Part shown: positions 36,249 through 47,751 of the stretch, piece by piece | How positions within the stretch are numbered: position 1 is the first letter of the stretch | Layout: each line of letters begins with the position of its first letter | Origin: Combretum micranthum | Taxonomy: Eukaryota; Streptophyta; Magnoliopsida; Myrtales; Combretaceae | Direction of reading: 5' to 3' | NCBI GenBank assembly: GCA_024138025.1 | Contig: JAMXBD010002227.1 | Coordinates: forward strand, 1-64,000 | DNA: 64,000 nucleotides | Program-made: the position numbers and the translations under genes | The notes under the pieces: generated by a model | Databases searched by the model: none | Told to the model about the DNA's origin: nothing | The model's input: the letters and a program-made list of their open reading frames with translations, nothing else

Positions 36249-37504
36249 GTTTGTTACGTTGTTATCATCATATATATATATATATATATAAATTCATTTG
36301 GGTTTCATTTACTATATGATATGATATAATAAATACGATTTTGCTATATTTTTATTTTTGAATTATATTTCCCGTGATATTGAAGATTTGTCATAAGATC
36401 ATTATCGTGTATATATATATACATAGATATATATATGGAATCAGTGATAGACATGTATCTATTCACTATCTAATGTTTTGAATCTTAGTTTCTATTTTGG
36501 TAAATTATTGATTCTTGATAATTAGTCATGAGTACTCGTATTTTGTATACATTTGAGATATCTCTTCACTTATTTCATTTGGTTATTACGTTGTTATGGA
36601 TAACTTGTCTTTTGATTTTGAGAAAATTTTGGATTATATATTAGATATTCGATTTAAAATTCTATTTTGACAGCTCATTAGATTTTGGTAGATGTGTTGT
36701 TGTATTAGTTGATTTGGTTAGATTAAAATTCACCTTCCAACCTACTTGAAATTTTGAATATTCTTTTTCATTTTAAACTGTAGCAAATCAATTGATTTTG
36801 GTAAGTACACTTGACATATTAGTAGGATTGTAGTTATCAAGGTCAAATTTGGAAATTTGAGTTTTCTTTCCATTTTGATTTCTTGTTTTGTCAACATACT
36901 AACAAATACAACATAGAAGGAAAGCTGTTATATTAATCTATCAAATTTTAAACAAAAACAAACACACCAAAGCATAACACAGAAATACTTAGAGTCTATT
37001 TCCAATTTTAAAGTATTTAGAGGCAAGTTCTCATGTTTTTCTAAATCATTTATGCTCTACTTACAATTAGTCAAAATTGAATTAAGTTCATTTTCAAATG
37101 AACATCAAAACATCACTCACAAATACATCACAAGCATAATACACAAGAAGATATTCATAACACAAAATCATATAATCAAACAACATTCACAAAATATCTC
37201 ATAAGACATCAATTTAAAAGATAACATATATATGCATACAACACATAAAAAGCATACAATGTTCAATTAGATTCATTTTTCATATATCAATAGAAAATAA
37301 ATTTAAACCAAGTTGATTAATTTAGTATGTTTAATTTTTTCGATTAAATTTAACTTATAGTCCATCAAACAATACAAAACAACAAACAACATACAAGTTA
37401 AATTCCTAAATTTTCCCCTTACATAACTCACCGACCATAGAACACATCTTTAATTCATTATGCAAAAGCAATGTTCAAAATAAACATTTGCTATGATATC
37501 ATTC
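36249..37504. other. AT-rich spacer
   Basis: (TA)n runs lie at about 36270-36290 and 36408-36438. No gene or other feature is supported. Confidence 0.5.
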
Positions 37505-38800
37505 TATAAGGACCTGGCTGCTACATCTAAAAATTCAGGCAAACCAAATCCCCTAGCCGCATACAATACCTTAAAGATTACACGCATAGGCTTCCTTAAA
37601 GGATTTGTTTATGTTAAACATTCTAGCCGATTTTAAATTCCTAAATCGTTTAATTAGAATCTAGAGACAATTGGATTTGACGGCGGTAAAACAACTTTAT
37701 AAAAACATTTCAAGCTTCTACTTATAAGAGTAGAACAACTTTCATAAAAACAAAGCTTTCAAAGCTTATTACATGGGCTTCACAAGGCCCATAAAGAAAA
37801 ATACAGACTTTAAAATATAGTTTTATCTCTTTAAACAAAACAAAATAAAAACAAAAGCAAATGATTTGTCGCCTACTTCACTTAACTCAACAACTCTTTC
37901 TGCTTCATCCCATACCCGAGACAACATCATCATTAACATCATCATCATCACCAATCAACACCTATAAAGAGAGAGTAAAATCACAGTGACACAAACACAC
38001 GCGAGATGCCACACGAGCTTAACTAAATACAATGCAGCAATAACAGTTTATTATCTTTAAATTAAAACAAAACAAATAACACTAGAGCATTCACACTCTC
38101 AAACAAGTATTGGGATCTGGGGTCCTAAGCAACAACAATTGCTAAGAAGATTGATATAAGCATCACAAATACTTGAAAATAGTGTCATTTTGGTCACAGC
38201 TTTACTTATCCCAGTCCATAACATCATTTAGTTTAACCAGTCTCATAAATGTAAATTACACCATGTTACTTCACCCCAAGGCTAAGTAAACGTATGTCAA
38301 TACTATTTATCCCATCAGCTACCCATTGAGCCACTTATGAATTGTCATTATATCATGACATACCATTACATCATGATTATCTACTTTAAACCACAAGCCT
38401 CCTCCAAGTCAACTTATTAAATCTCCATTAGTTGTCTCAAATTTATGGATCGACTCTTCAATTATGCCATTTATGTCAAATCTTCATTAAGCCTCCGAAA
38501 TTTATGAATTTGACTCTTTGAATTATGTCATTTATCCAATAAGTAAAAGTCATTGCTAGACGTGAAATTAGTCATTAAAATTTAACTATCTACGGATAAT
38601 AAATTTAGTTTAGGGTGCATCTCGCTATATCGTTATCAACAATTCATCTGTGGAAAGGTCTTTGGTAAGGAATGATAAAAATTTGAATGCCATCAAAAGC
38701 AGTTTGACATCCTGCATATAACAAGCATGCATTTATGGCCGAAGGCCATTTTGAGCTTGTAAGGCCGAGCTGCCCAACTACAGAAATAATGCTTGTAAAA
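37505..38800 (-). repeat. LTR H (minus strand, partial)
   Basis: TATAAGGACC at 37505 is the reverse complement of the end of LTR G with one change. The terminal exon (37905-37961), a GC-rich patch (GGCCGAAGGCC, about 38737) and text shared with LTR I (for example 'cccagtccataacatcattta' against 'ctcagtccatcatactattca') support it. The LTR start on the right was not found, so the right limit is approximate. Confidence 0.55.
37905..37961 (-). other. Predicted LTR terminal acidic exon (LTR H)
   Basis: On minus, CTCTCTTTATAG is followed by a frame reading VLIGDDDDVNDDVVSGMG and a stop. It shares DDDD...MG-stop with LTR I at 42075-42121. Confidence 0.45.
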
Positions 38801-39033
38801 GCAGGCTAACACATCTTGGTTATTTCAAGCTTACAACAAATTAGAAAAAAATGAGCTCAAAAAATCTAAAGATAACCAGTAAACCAGCTACACTTGGAAC
38901 GCGTGACCTGCCACTTACCTCGACTTACGCTGATTAAATTTTCTTCCAAAAAATAGGCTCTATAAAGTCTGGAACCAATATCTTTTTATAAAATCGCAAA
39001 TCAATTTACATAGTCAGAAATTGCTGACCCTCT
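38801..39033. other. Spacer
   Basis: I recognise nothing between LTR H and the exon-like remains. Confidence 0.4.
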
Positions 39034-39898
39034 TCACTCAATAGTTTTGCAATAAAGAAAATCCCGACTGTACAAGAAATTTGCCTCATCCTCGGCAAAT
39101 TTCCTCAAGAAACTCAAAATTGATTGCTTGAGATGATCCTTGACTTCAGTTTTGATTCCGGAAACACCTTTTATGATCCTACTATAAATCCTTTCAAGCT
39201 GAGGGATAACGTAATTATGCGTCCGCTCTACAAACAGCTGTTTGATTGACCCCACTTTTCCTGAAATATCAGCCTCTGAAATAATAATAATTTGCAATAT
39301 TATGTAAGAGGCGGTGGAATTCTTTGCTTTTGTCCAATTGAAGATTCTAGCAAAGACAGCTAGATATCATCCAAACAAAGAGAGCCATGCTTTGACTTGT
39401 GAAAATTATCATCTTCAAGTTTCCCTTGATTGCTCAGAAATTTTATTCGTTAAGAAGCAATGTATGGCAGCTGTTTTCCGAACAACGATGATGCTCATTC
39501 TAGACTATTTAGGATATTAAGAACATGAGCTGTAAAATTGTAGGATTTTTTAACCGCCTTCGGCTTTGTATTGATCTGCTAGAGCTTTCTTTTGCCGCCT
39601 TATAGTCTTATATAACGACATGTTATACACCATTTGTAATTAACGTACCATATATGAAAGGACATATGAATATAGTATGATTTATATTTGATATTCACTA
39701 CTATTTATCTCCAATATTATCAATAATAATTTTGCGCCCAACGATCTGTACCTGTTTGGTCAGAAGGTCGAGCAGATGGTTCCATATTGTTTCCACCCAC
39801 AGAAGAGGTTTCTTGCTGCTCTGAATTTGCATCATCTGCCTCTGATTCTTGTAGCGGTTTTGAAGATCCTAGATCTTTGTGCCATGATTTATCTTATC
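39034..39898 (-). pseudogene. Exon remains of an unrecognised plant gene
   Basis: Two exon-like blocks can be read on the minus strand. The upper one (39898 to about 39728) follows acceptor CTTCAACAG and reads QESEADDANSEQQETSSVGG and PSARPSDQTGTDRWAQ, a serine/glutamate-rich segment, but has a stop near its start. The lower one (39275-39034) follows acceptor ATTATTTCAG. It is open for 80 residues, including KVGSIKQLFVERTHNYVIPQ and LSFLRKFAEDEANF, then stops. The composition is unlike the neighbouring repeats and looks like a conserved helical C-terminus. I cannot name the family. No upstream exons were found, so it is probably a truncated copy. Confidence 0.4.
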
Positions 39899-40740
39899 CT
39901 GTTGAAGCTGATGCATACACAAGTTTTAGTATCTTGTAAGCAAAATAAACTAGGAATTACATTGGAGAAGCATGGAAAGCAAACCCACCTGCATGTGCAG
40001 AATCAACGGTCTTTTTGGCCGTTTTAATGCCTTGTTACTACAATCCAAATTTAGTTCTGTGGACATTACAAAGTCAAGCGCTTGCTTGTGACATTTCCAT
40101 AGCAAATTTTAGCATACTCGACACAATTTTGTTGAATGAATTATATTCCACATCATATGGTTATGCGCATAAAAAGGATTCCATCAAAAACATGATATTA
40201 GGAGCATATATCTAAATTCAATAACACTGGCCAAAGAAGCAGAGTTTTCCTTGAAGTTTGAACTTTTGAACTTCAAACATCAACAGTTATGTCCTTATTT
40301 ATGAAAGAGAATGGGGCTATTGCCCAAATTGTGAAAAGATAATTAATACAAGAGGAAGAGTTGCTCCCAGCAGAAAATTTTTAAGTGTCCAAGCAATGCA
40401 TATTGACGTGTAGATGAGATTAAACCATTCGGTTTTAGTGTACATAGAAGTTTGATTTCTTTAGAGAGAGGACATCCATGAGAACTTTTGTCACACCACA
40501 GTGAACCCAAGTGTAGTCATATATTAATGGTGATTAGGGTCTGCGTCCATGAACAAGCACAAGGCATCTCCAAATATATGGCATTTGGATTGCTCTTAAA
40601 ATGCAGGATGGACATCTCTAAGGCACATCCGTAGTCAGAACAGTGCATGCTACTCTGCTTTGTACTGAGCTTTTGATGATATAATTAGTTATTGAATGGA
40701 TCCTATTTCAAACCTAAACTACTATAAAAGAGTTTTTCTG
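39899..40740. other. Low-copy-looking DNA without a called gene
   Basis: Possible further exon pieces of the unrecognised minus-strand gene may lie at 39955-40030, with a donor-like GTAATT on minus. I cannot support more. Confidence 0.35.
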
Positions 40741-41825
40741 AGAAAGTTCGGAGAAATTACAAACAAAGAGGGACAAATCAATTAGGTCATGCATTATCTA
40801 TATTATATAAAACACGTCTGAGAAAAAGGAATCTTTGAAAAGAGAAGTATAATAATGCATTATTGGTCATTAAGACATTGAATTATTGGCCTATTTGGAC
40901 CCACTATCATATTAATATACAGCTAATGAAGATTGAGACAAAAGCTTACACTATTTCCCACAATAGAAAATAATGTATACGAATCATAAATATAAAAACT
41001 TATAGAGCACAACATAAAAACCAGAAAAGAAAGTAAATTATAAAGAAAAAATTGAAAAAAGTCTGAACAAAACTTCATGGTTTAACAGGTGTGAGTCGAA
41101 ATGGGATCTCTGGTGTAACGTTTCACAGCGAACTCTTTTCCTTGTGTTGATCTCGTACTAGTGTTTGATAAAATGTAAGCTTAAATTTCATTAACCCTAT
41201 AAAGAGAGTATATATATATTAATAATTATGTTTTATATTAACATACAATATACAGTATGTACTGGCGTAAATTCTAGTCAACTAGCCCAATTACAGAGAA
41301 GAGGTATGTAACTTTGTTTCAATCTGAAAGGCAACTTTTCTCGCAAAAGATTCCCTCTTATCTTAACATTGTCTTTCTCCTGGCCTTGTCGTGGTGGGTG
41401 AGCTTTGTCTTTTCAGTAAAAAGAAAATGCAGACGGCGCATTGATGTAGACGTCGCCAATGAAAGGTTAGTAGAGCGAACGATTTTTCTAGTCAACTGGC
41501 TCATTTACAGACAAGAGAAATCTTAATTTTTCCTTTTGTTCTAATCGACACGTAAAGAGGCTCCCTCATTATGTTAAATTAGTCTATCACCTAGTGGGAA
41601 AGCACGACTCTCAATAAAAAGAAAATCCAGAAGGTTCCATCAACTTGCTGTGCCCTTGTCTGCTACCAAGACACCATCATATGACAGAGGCCTATTGATT
41701 AAAATGAGACTTGGCCAAGACTTTGCATCCACTTCATCTTTATCAACAAACAAGTTGGATTACATCCAAACAAACTTTCATTACTGAAACATACTCCTGC
41801 GCTATTGTTCCTATCACGCTCCAAA
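40741..41825 (+). other. Duplicated 5' flank of an NLR gene (remnant)
   Basis: Two blocks match the flank of the NLR at 47.8 kb. 40752-40930 ('ggagaaattacaaacaaagag', 'tatttggacccactat', 'acagctaa') matches 47314-47475. 41645-41815 ('ccaagacaccatcatatgacagagg', 'acttggccaagactttgca') matches 47565-47740. The TATA box of the intact copy (47651) is changed here to TTTATCAAC. Homology stops at about 41825, exactly where the minus-strand LTR I region begins. Confidence 0.8.
41277..41640 (+). repeat. Decayed ~200-213-bp tandem duplication
   Basis: GTCAACTAGCCCAATTACAG (41277) recurs as GTCAACTGGCTCATTTACAG (41490). TCAGTAAAAAGAAAATGCAG (about 41414) recurs as TCAATAAAAAGAAAATCCAG (about 41612). 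It is not present in the flank of the other NLR copy. Confidence 0.7.
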
Positions 41826-41855
41826 TAGGGTAAGAGCGCCAACAGTTCCGCCACA

Positions 41856-42960
41856 TGTAACACTTAAATATTATATACAAATATTATACTTAACTAAGTG
41901 AGTTTCTAATAAAATTTTAATTAAGAGATTTTTATTTAAACTTCATAAATAGTAATAAATAATCCCTTAATAACATATTAAAACTTTGTAATATGAATAT
42001 TGAATACTTAGATTAATAACAAAACAATGTCCAATGCCTATGAACGTCTAGCTCATCGAGTTTCTCATCAATATTCAACCCATAGTAGTCAAAGCATCCA
42101 TAGAAGTATCATCATCATCACCTGAAAAAAAAAAAAAAAAAAGGAATGAGCCGACAACCAGTACAACAGTAACACATATACACATGATATGATTATACGT
42201 TCCTATATTAATGCACATGCAACAACCATCAATTTATATATTTAATTAAGGTGGAGTAAATCAATAGTAGAGCACTCATACTGCGACAACACGACAGGAA
42301 ACCTAAGATTCTTAAGTAGCAACAACTACTCAGAAGGTTGATATAGACAGCCCGAATACCTATATCTCCTATCTCTATCAAAGTAATAACCTCGTCTAAG
42401 GGTCACAACCATTATACATCTTTACCTATCTCAGTCCATCATACTATTCAATTTAACAGAGCCCATGATCCTAAATTGTACGAGTGCAACTTCTCACCGA
42501 TATAGATAGACATTATCCTGCTAACATTTCCCCGATCAGCTATCCACCAAGCCATCTTCGATGCATAAGATCTAACTACCATGCTAGCAATGCCTAGCAA
42601 GGTTGTTGCCCCTTGGATCAGGTCTAGAAATGACCACACACAAATAATCAATCATTTATTAAGCCATCTTTAAGTATCAACTCATTTAGGATGTCTATCC
42701 TAAACAAGCAATAAGTAGGTCATTGCGTATCTATACTCAATAGGAAATATTACCATAAATAAATAATAGGTAATCCATATATTAAGAATCTCAATTGTGT
42801 TGTGGACATGCCATTGCCTTAAAAGCGAATCCGGCACAACCGAGGTGCAAATTGCCAACCGCCAACCGCTACCCCAAGGTTAACACAGTTTGCTTCTATC
42901 ACGTGCACTCGTAGTAGAAGCTTTGAACAACCAGATTTTCAATTGCCCAAAACAAGAAAA
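41856..42960 (-). repeat. LTR I (minus strand, partial)
   Basis: It begins TGTAACAC on plus, the reverse complement of an LTR end ..TGTTACA. It contains a terminal exon (42075-42121), an A18 run (about 42125-42142, the polypyrimidine tract on minus) and text shared with LTR H. Its right end was not located. It separates the duplicated NLR 5' flank from its coding remnant. Confidence 0.55.
42075..42121 (-). other. Predicted LTR terminal acidic exon (LTR I)
   Basis: On minus, a pure T run then CAG/GT precedes a frame DDDDTSMDALTTMG and a stop (42075-42077 on plus). The DDDD start and MG-stop end match LTR H. Confidence 0.45.
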
Positions 42961-43552
42961 AGAAGGAACAAACGGATATGTAATTTTTATCTCTTAGGTC
43001 GGTCCTTTTTTAGAGTAAAAACAAGAATTATATATATTCATTCAAAAGTAATAACAGAAAATTGACCATTTTAGAATTTATTTAGATTTTTTTGGTTTTA
43101 GAAGAAATAATTTTAAGTTTCAAAAATAATGAGACTTTTGGTTTCAAGAACAATAATTTTTTCGGTTATAGAATTTAAAAACATATTTCAATTAAGGAAC
43201 GTATGAGATGTAATTTACTCATATGTTCTCATGGCTTGTATTAATTAAGTAAGTTATTACCTAAAATCCTTTGTACCCCTTCTTGTTTGTTTTATGACAT
43301 GTAACACATATTTGTTAATATTTCACTTTTTAAATTACTTTCTCTTATTATATTTTTAATTTGTGTGCTACTTTATTTATTCTTAAAACTATCCTATTGT
43401 GTTTGTTGAATATCATTATTATTGCTATTTATTATTTTTATTTTTATATTTTATTTCAATATAATCATTATTGGTTATTAATATTATTATTTTTATTTAT
43501 TTGTAAGAAATTTTCAGGATATTTCAGTTCCTTTCCTAAATTTCCCTTTCTA
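42961..43552. other. AT-rich spacer before the NLR remnant
   Basis: T-rich sequence with several CATGTAACACA-like words near 43297. An open frame upstream of 43553 is low-complexity and was not taken as coding. Confidence 0.45.
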
Positions 43553-44114
43553 ATGGCATTTCTTGCAGATATCGCTACTTCTCTAGTTGCTTCCTTGTTG
43601 GGAGCATTAGCTCGTCTTCTATATCGTCCATGTTATGAAGATATTCAAAACACATTTCAGGATCTGTCTTCACGTAAATCCCTTCTTGATAACTGGAACC
43701 AGCTAAGTGATATGGCAAACCAGATTGAGGCAATAAGCTCCTCGAATGAGAGACAATTGGAATTCAAAAGCAGACAAGATCTTGCAGGACGGTAGATCAT
43801 CTAATCCTAATGATGATCAAATGTGTTGCTGCTTCATGGGGGATGCATGCTTGCGGTGAAGTTGCAAAAAAAGACCAAGAAAATGATAATCCAAAGGAAA
43901 GAATCATAAAATTGCCAAGATGCAGCCAAAAATGGTTGAGAAATTCCATGAAGTCCTCAATATAGAGGATGACTCAGTTGCGGGAAGAAATTTGAAACGG
44001 GCGATGATTGGTAATTGGGGACCTGTAGGAGTAGGTAGGACCACACTTGCAAAAGCCTTAAACAACAGGTTAGAAGGCACTTGTTTTTTAGCATGGTCAT
44101 ATTTATCTCGTTGA
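43553..44114 (+). pseudogene. Truncated CC-NBS-LRR (NLR) pseudogene
   Basis: ATG 43553 opens a coiled-coil N-terminus (MAFLADIATSLVASLLGALA, then LLYRPCYEDIQNTF) paralogous to the NLR at 47.8 kb, ending at a stop at 43793-43795 after a shift. A second block, 43920-44114, covers the linker and P-loop: FHEVLNIEDDSVAGRNLKRA and NWGPVGVGRTTLAKALNN. About ten residues present in the intact paralogue are missing before the P-loop, and the P-loop lysine is arginine with the second glycine changed to valine, so ATP binding would be lost. Homology ends near 44114, just after the P-loop. The rest of the NB-ARC and all LRRs are absent. It is a dead tandem copy. Confidence 0.9.
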
Positions 44115-44154
44115 TTGAAACTTATATCTCTTTCTTTGGCATGTATGACGATAA

Positions 44155-44700
44155 ATAAGTCAAGTTGAGTGGAGTTGAGCCGAGCTAAGCTTTCAAAGGC
44201 TCAATTTTGACTTATTTAAAAAAATTTTGTGTTTACGAGCTAAGGTTTTATATGACATGAAAATTACGTGTTAGTCCTCAAACTCACTCATTTAACTTAA
44301 TAAACTTTATGTGTTCAATTCGTTTATAAGTTAAGCTCGATTAGTTCACTAGCGGTTTGACTCGTGCACTAAATTTGCCTTGTTTGCAACCTTAGATGAG
44401 ATAATGTTAAAACTAATAAAGGAGTTAAATATACAAAATGAATAAATGTATAAATAAAAAGATGAATAGATAACAAATAAATATTATATTATACACTTAA
44501 ATTATAGAAATTAGCTTTTAGTTTTTATTATATATTATATAAATACATAAATAAAACTCTTAAGTACGTTCGCAAGCCTAAATTAAACTAACAATCTCAT
44601 TTTTCTAAATGAGAGATCGAGCTTGATTTATTTAAGTAAACAAGTCATTTTGAGTCAACTCAAGTTCAAGCAACTTATAAATACCTTGACTTAATTATGA
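44155..44700. repeat. Possible non-autonomous repeat ('gagctcaa'-rich)
   Basis: It starts AAGTCAAG and ends CTTGACTT, an inverted pair, and holds many 'gagctaag/gagtcaac/caagctc' words common in plant non-autonomous DNA elements. It lies next to the break of the NLR pseudogene. The ends are weak. Confidence 0.3.
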
Positions 44701-44736
44701 GATCCTTTTTAACATTTTTTGTGGAGTAGCAACTTA

Positions 44737-45140
44737 GGTCATGTTTAGTATAATGAAATCGTTTGGAATGGAATGGATTTGAATTGCAGGAATGGAATGA
44801 ATTGAACAAAGGAATAACATATTCATTCCTATGTTTGGATACAGTCATGGAATAGAATGGAATGATTTAATAAAATTTGTCAAAAATACTCTTCATATTA
44901 AATGTAGATAATAAATATGTGTAGGGTAAAAACGCAATTAAAAGAAATAACCATAAATATAGATGAAATGGAATCGTGATCCATCTTTGAAAACATGGAA
45001 TCGAATTCCTTCTAAAAGTCAGAATTGTTAATTTCAAGGAATCACGATTCTAGCTTCTAAAAATACTTCCAAACATTGAGAAAAGGAATGGAAACTCGAA
45101 TCGCAATTCTATTTCGGCTCACTCTTGCATACCAAACGTA
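44737..45140. mobile_element. MITE-like element
   Basis: The left end GGTCATGTTTAGTAT and right end ATACCAAACGTA form an imperfect terminal inverted repeat, flanked by TTA on both sides (44734-44736 and 45141-45143). The interior is rich in GGAATGGAAT words on the left half and their decayed complements on the right. A TTA flank and about 400 bp fit a Harbinger-type MITE. Confidence 0.45.
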
Positions 45141-45143
45141 TTA

Positions 45144-47280
45144 TTAATGAACATTTCATGTTCTCTACCATTCACCCTCGTTGTTGCGCAATGCTTGATT
45201 ATTGAAAATGATAAGAAAAGGAGGAGTTGAGAATGAAGTTACTATGTTAAAACTGGAGTAGAGAGAAAGAGACAGTTTTGGTTTCACCTTTTTTTTCTTC
45301 TTTCCATATTTTTCTTTCTAGCAAATGTTTTTTTTATTATATATATTTCGTTTTTAGTCCCTAATTCACTAGTTAGGTTCAATGAAAGCCAAGCTAAAGG
45401 TTAAAAACTCCAACAATTAAGTCATTTGGAATTGCATGATTGATGATGAATTATTTTTGTTTTCCTTTTATATCGAACAAGCAATTCATTTCGTTGGTCC
45501 AGTTGCAAGATCCTGATTTCTGTCACTTAAAACTCATGACAAGATTAATTTTTCTCACACTGCTCTCTATTAAGGTTGGAATCAAATTGAGTTGAAAATA
45601 CATTATTAAACTTGAGTTTAATTTTAAAATTGAAGTTTAGGATTGATTAAATTTAGAAATTTGACTTCGAGCTTTAACTCCAAGTCATTCAAATAAACTT
45701 GAGTTCAACATAATTATATTCTTTTAAATTATTTTAAATAATATTTTTAAATTAAAAATATAGACGTATAAATTTAACTAACACTTATTTGATTGGAATA
45801 ATAAGGTAATAAACCATATATTATAAACCTCGAGATCGACACATAAACTATTTGAGCAACTTAGATAAACATGGAGTGAAATTTAGATAAAGCGTAATTA
45901 TATTTGACATTTTTCTCTATTCCCTGCAATGGTCAAACCTTTGCATATAATGTGTAATGCTTAGTGGTTTTATTTCTTTCTACATGTCTTTTATAAAAAC
46001 AAGAAAAATACTTTTTAATCTATTTGTCCTGCGAGGAGAGATAGTTCCTTGAGTGACTTCCAGCTGACGAGTCTCACCGTCTGCGTATTCTCCTTCAGTC
46101 CCACACTTCAAGGATGAATTTAGTTTTTGAAAAGATATTTTTGTGTTTAGTGTTATTAGGCATTAGATGCTAAAAAAGCACTAGCAGATAGCGAAAAACA
46201 AGTATAATGTGCCAGGATAAGTTAGATACTGGGTTTAATGCACGTCTATTAATTCTAAAAATGAATTATTTAAATATAAATAACATAATTTTAATTACTA
46301 TAATAATAATGTAAAGTCAGAATCTAAGATATGTGATTTTAGTTTTAATTAAAAAATTGCATATTTAACATGTAATTTTAAAACTTTAATACATTATAAA
46401 ATCGCATGTTACACATGATTTACTATAAATAAAAAGTTTTACTATTTTTGTAAAAATCACAAAAATCACATGTAAAACATGTCACATTCGTAAAAAATGT
46501 AAAATCGCATCTCAAGCCATCTTTAGCGACAGTTGCTTGGCGACAGTTTTGAGGGCTAGGGAAAGCATTGCTCTGCCCTTAGTTATCAAAGCAAAAGTAA
46601 GAAGCGCGTCAAGGTTTCCTGCGAAGAACTGTTTCTTCGCCCATTTGTTAAAACATTTTAAGGAAAAAATATTAAACTATGATAGGTGAATAAAGGAGGG
46701 AAAAAGCAAAAGAAAAAGAAACATGGTAAGATTTAAAAGAAAATTGTCAAGGAAGGCTGTATCACATAATTAACATGTGATATGAATCTAATTATGAAAA
46801 TAGACGTATCACATAATTAACATGTGATATGAATCTAATTGTGTATCGTATAATTTTTTTTATAATTTGGTTTTGTGTAAATTATTTTAAAAATTATATT
46901 ATACATGTAATATTGTCTTGATAAATAAACAAACCATTTTCTACGTAACTGTATCTTTTATTATTAGCAAACTATTGGATTCCACACCCTACTTAGTAAA
47001 AAGTTGCACTAGCCAGATTCCAGAAGCAAACAATTTTGATACGGGTCTCGTTTTTGAGGTCCTTAGTGGATTTTTAACTTTTTAAGATTCTTCTATCAAA
47101 AATTCAAAAGATACACATTTATATATATATATGTGTGTGTGTGTGTTTTTTGTTAAATATATTATATAAAAGGATATAGAACTGATAATATTTAAAAATA
47201 TATGAAAGAATTTATATAAAACATCTTAAAGATTAAATAGTAAATTTAAAAAAAATCCTTCAAATATTAATATTGCACAT
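45144..47280. other. AT-rich intergenic DNA
   Basis: No gene is supported. It contains a 47-bp tandem pair (46759-46840), several 'aaaatcacatgt' words (46380-46520) and a (TA)n(TG)n microsatellite (47117-47147). Confidence 0.5.
46759..46840. repeat. Tandem pair, period 47 bp, with a hairpin in each unit
   Basis: GTATCACATAATTAACATGT followed by GATATGAATCTAATT occurs at 46759 and at 46806 without a change. ATCACAT and ATGTGAT within each unit can pair around a 7-base loop. Confidence 0.85.
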
Positions 47281-47751
47281 TAGGAGCCTCGTACATTAAG
47301 AAATTTTTGGAGAAATTACAAACAAGGAGTCCCAAGTCAATTGGGTCATCTAGTGTCAAAACGCGTCTAGAAAAGTGAAAAAGCGGTTGAATTATTTGGA
47401 CCCACTATATATATATAAATATATATATATATTTGGTGGGGTGATGAACCCAAAATTATAATGACATACAGCTAACAAAGATTTAGTTGTCTTAGAGTTT
47501 TTCCTTTTTTTATTAATCTCCCGAGAGTGTAACTTGCTTATTAATCAGCAAGTTCCGATGTGTCCTTGTCCACCACCAAGACACCATCACATGGCAGAGG
47601 CATTTTGATTAAAATAAGACTTGGCCAAGACTTTGCAACAACTACATCTTTATAAACCAACAAGAAGTTCTTCTTGATTACAGTCAATCAAACTTTCACT
47701 ATTGAAACATACCGTTACACTACCGTTCCTTTCTAAAATCACTCTTTCTAA
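47281..47751 (+). promoter_or_regulatory. 5' flank and probable promoter of the NLR gene
   Basis: TATAAACC at 47651 lies about 100 bp before the out-of-frame ATG at 47752, a usual distance for a plant promoter plus short leader. The flank is duplicated at 40741-41825, so it moved with the gene. An (AT)n run at 47408-47432 is absent from the other copy. Confidence 0.55.

Noticed and set aside
33870..36253. TSD for LTR G
   Set aside because: GGATT and GTTTG do not match; the LTR call rests on its ends and internal plan only.
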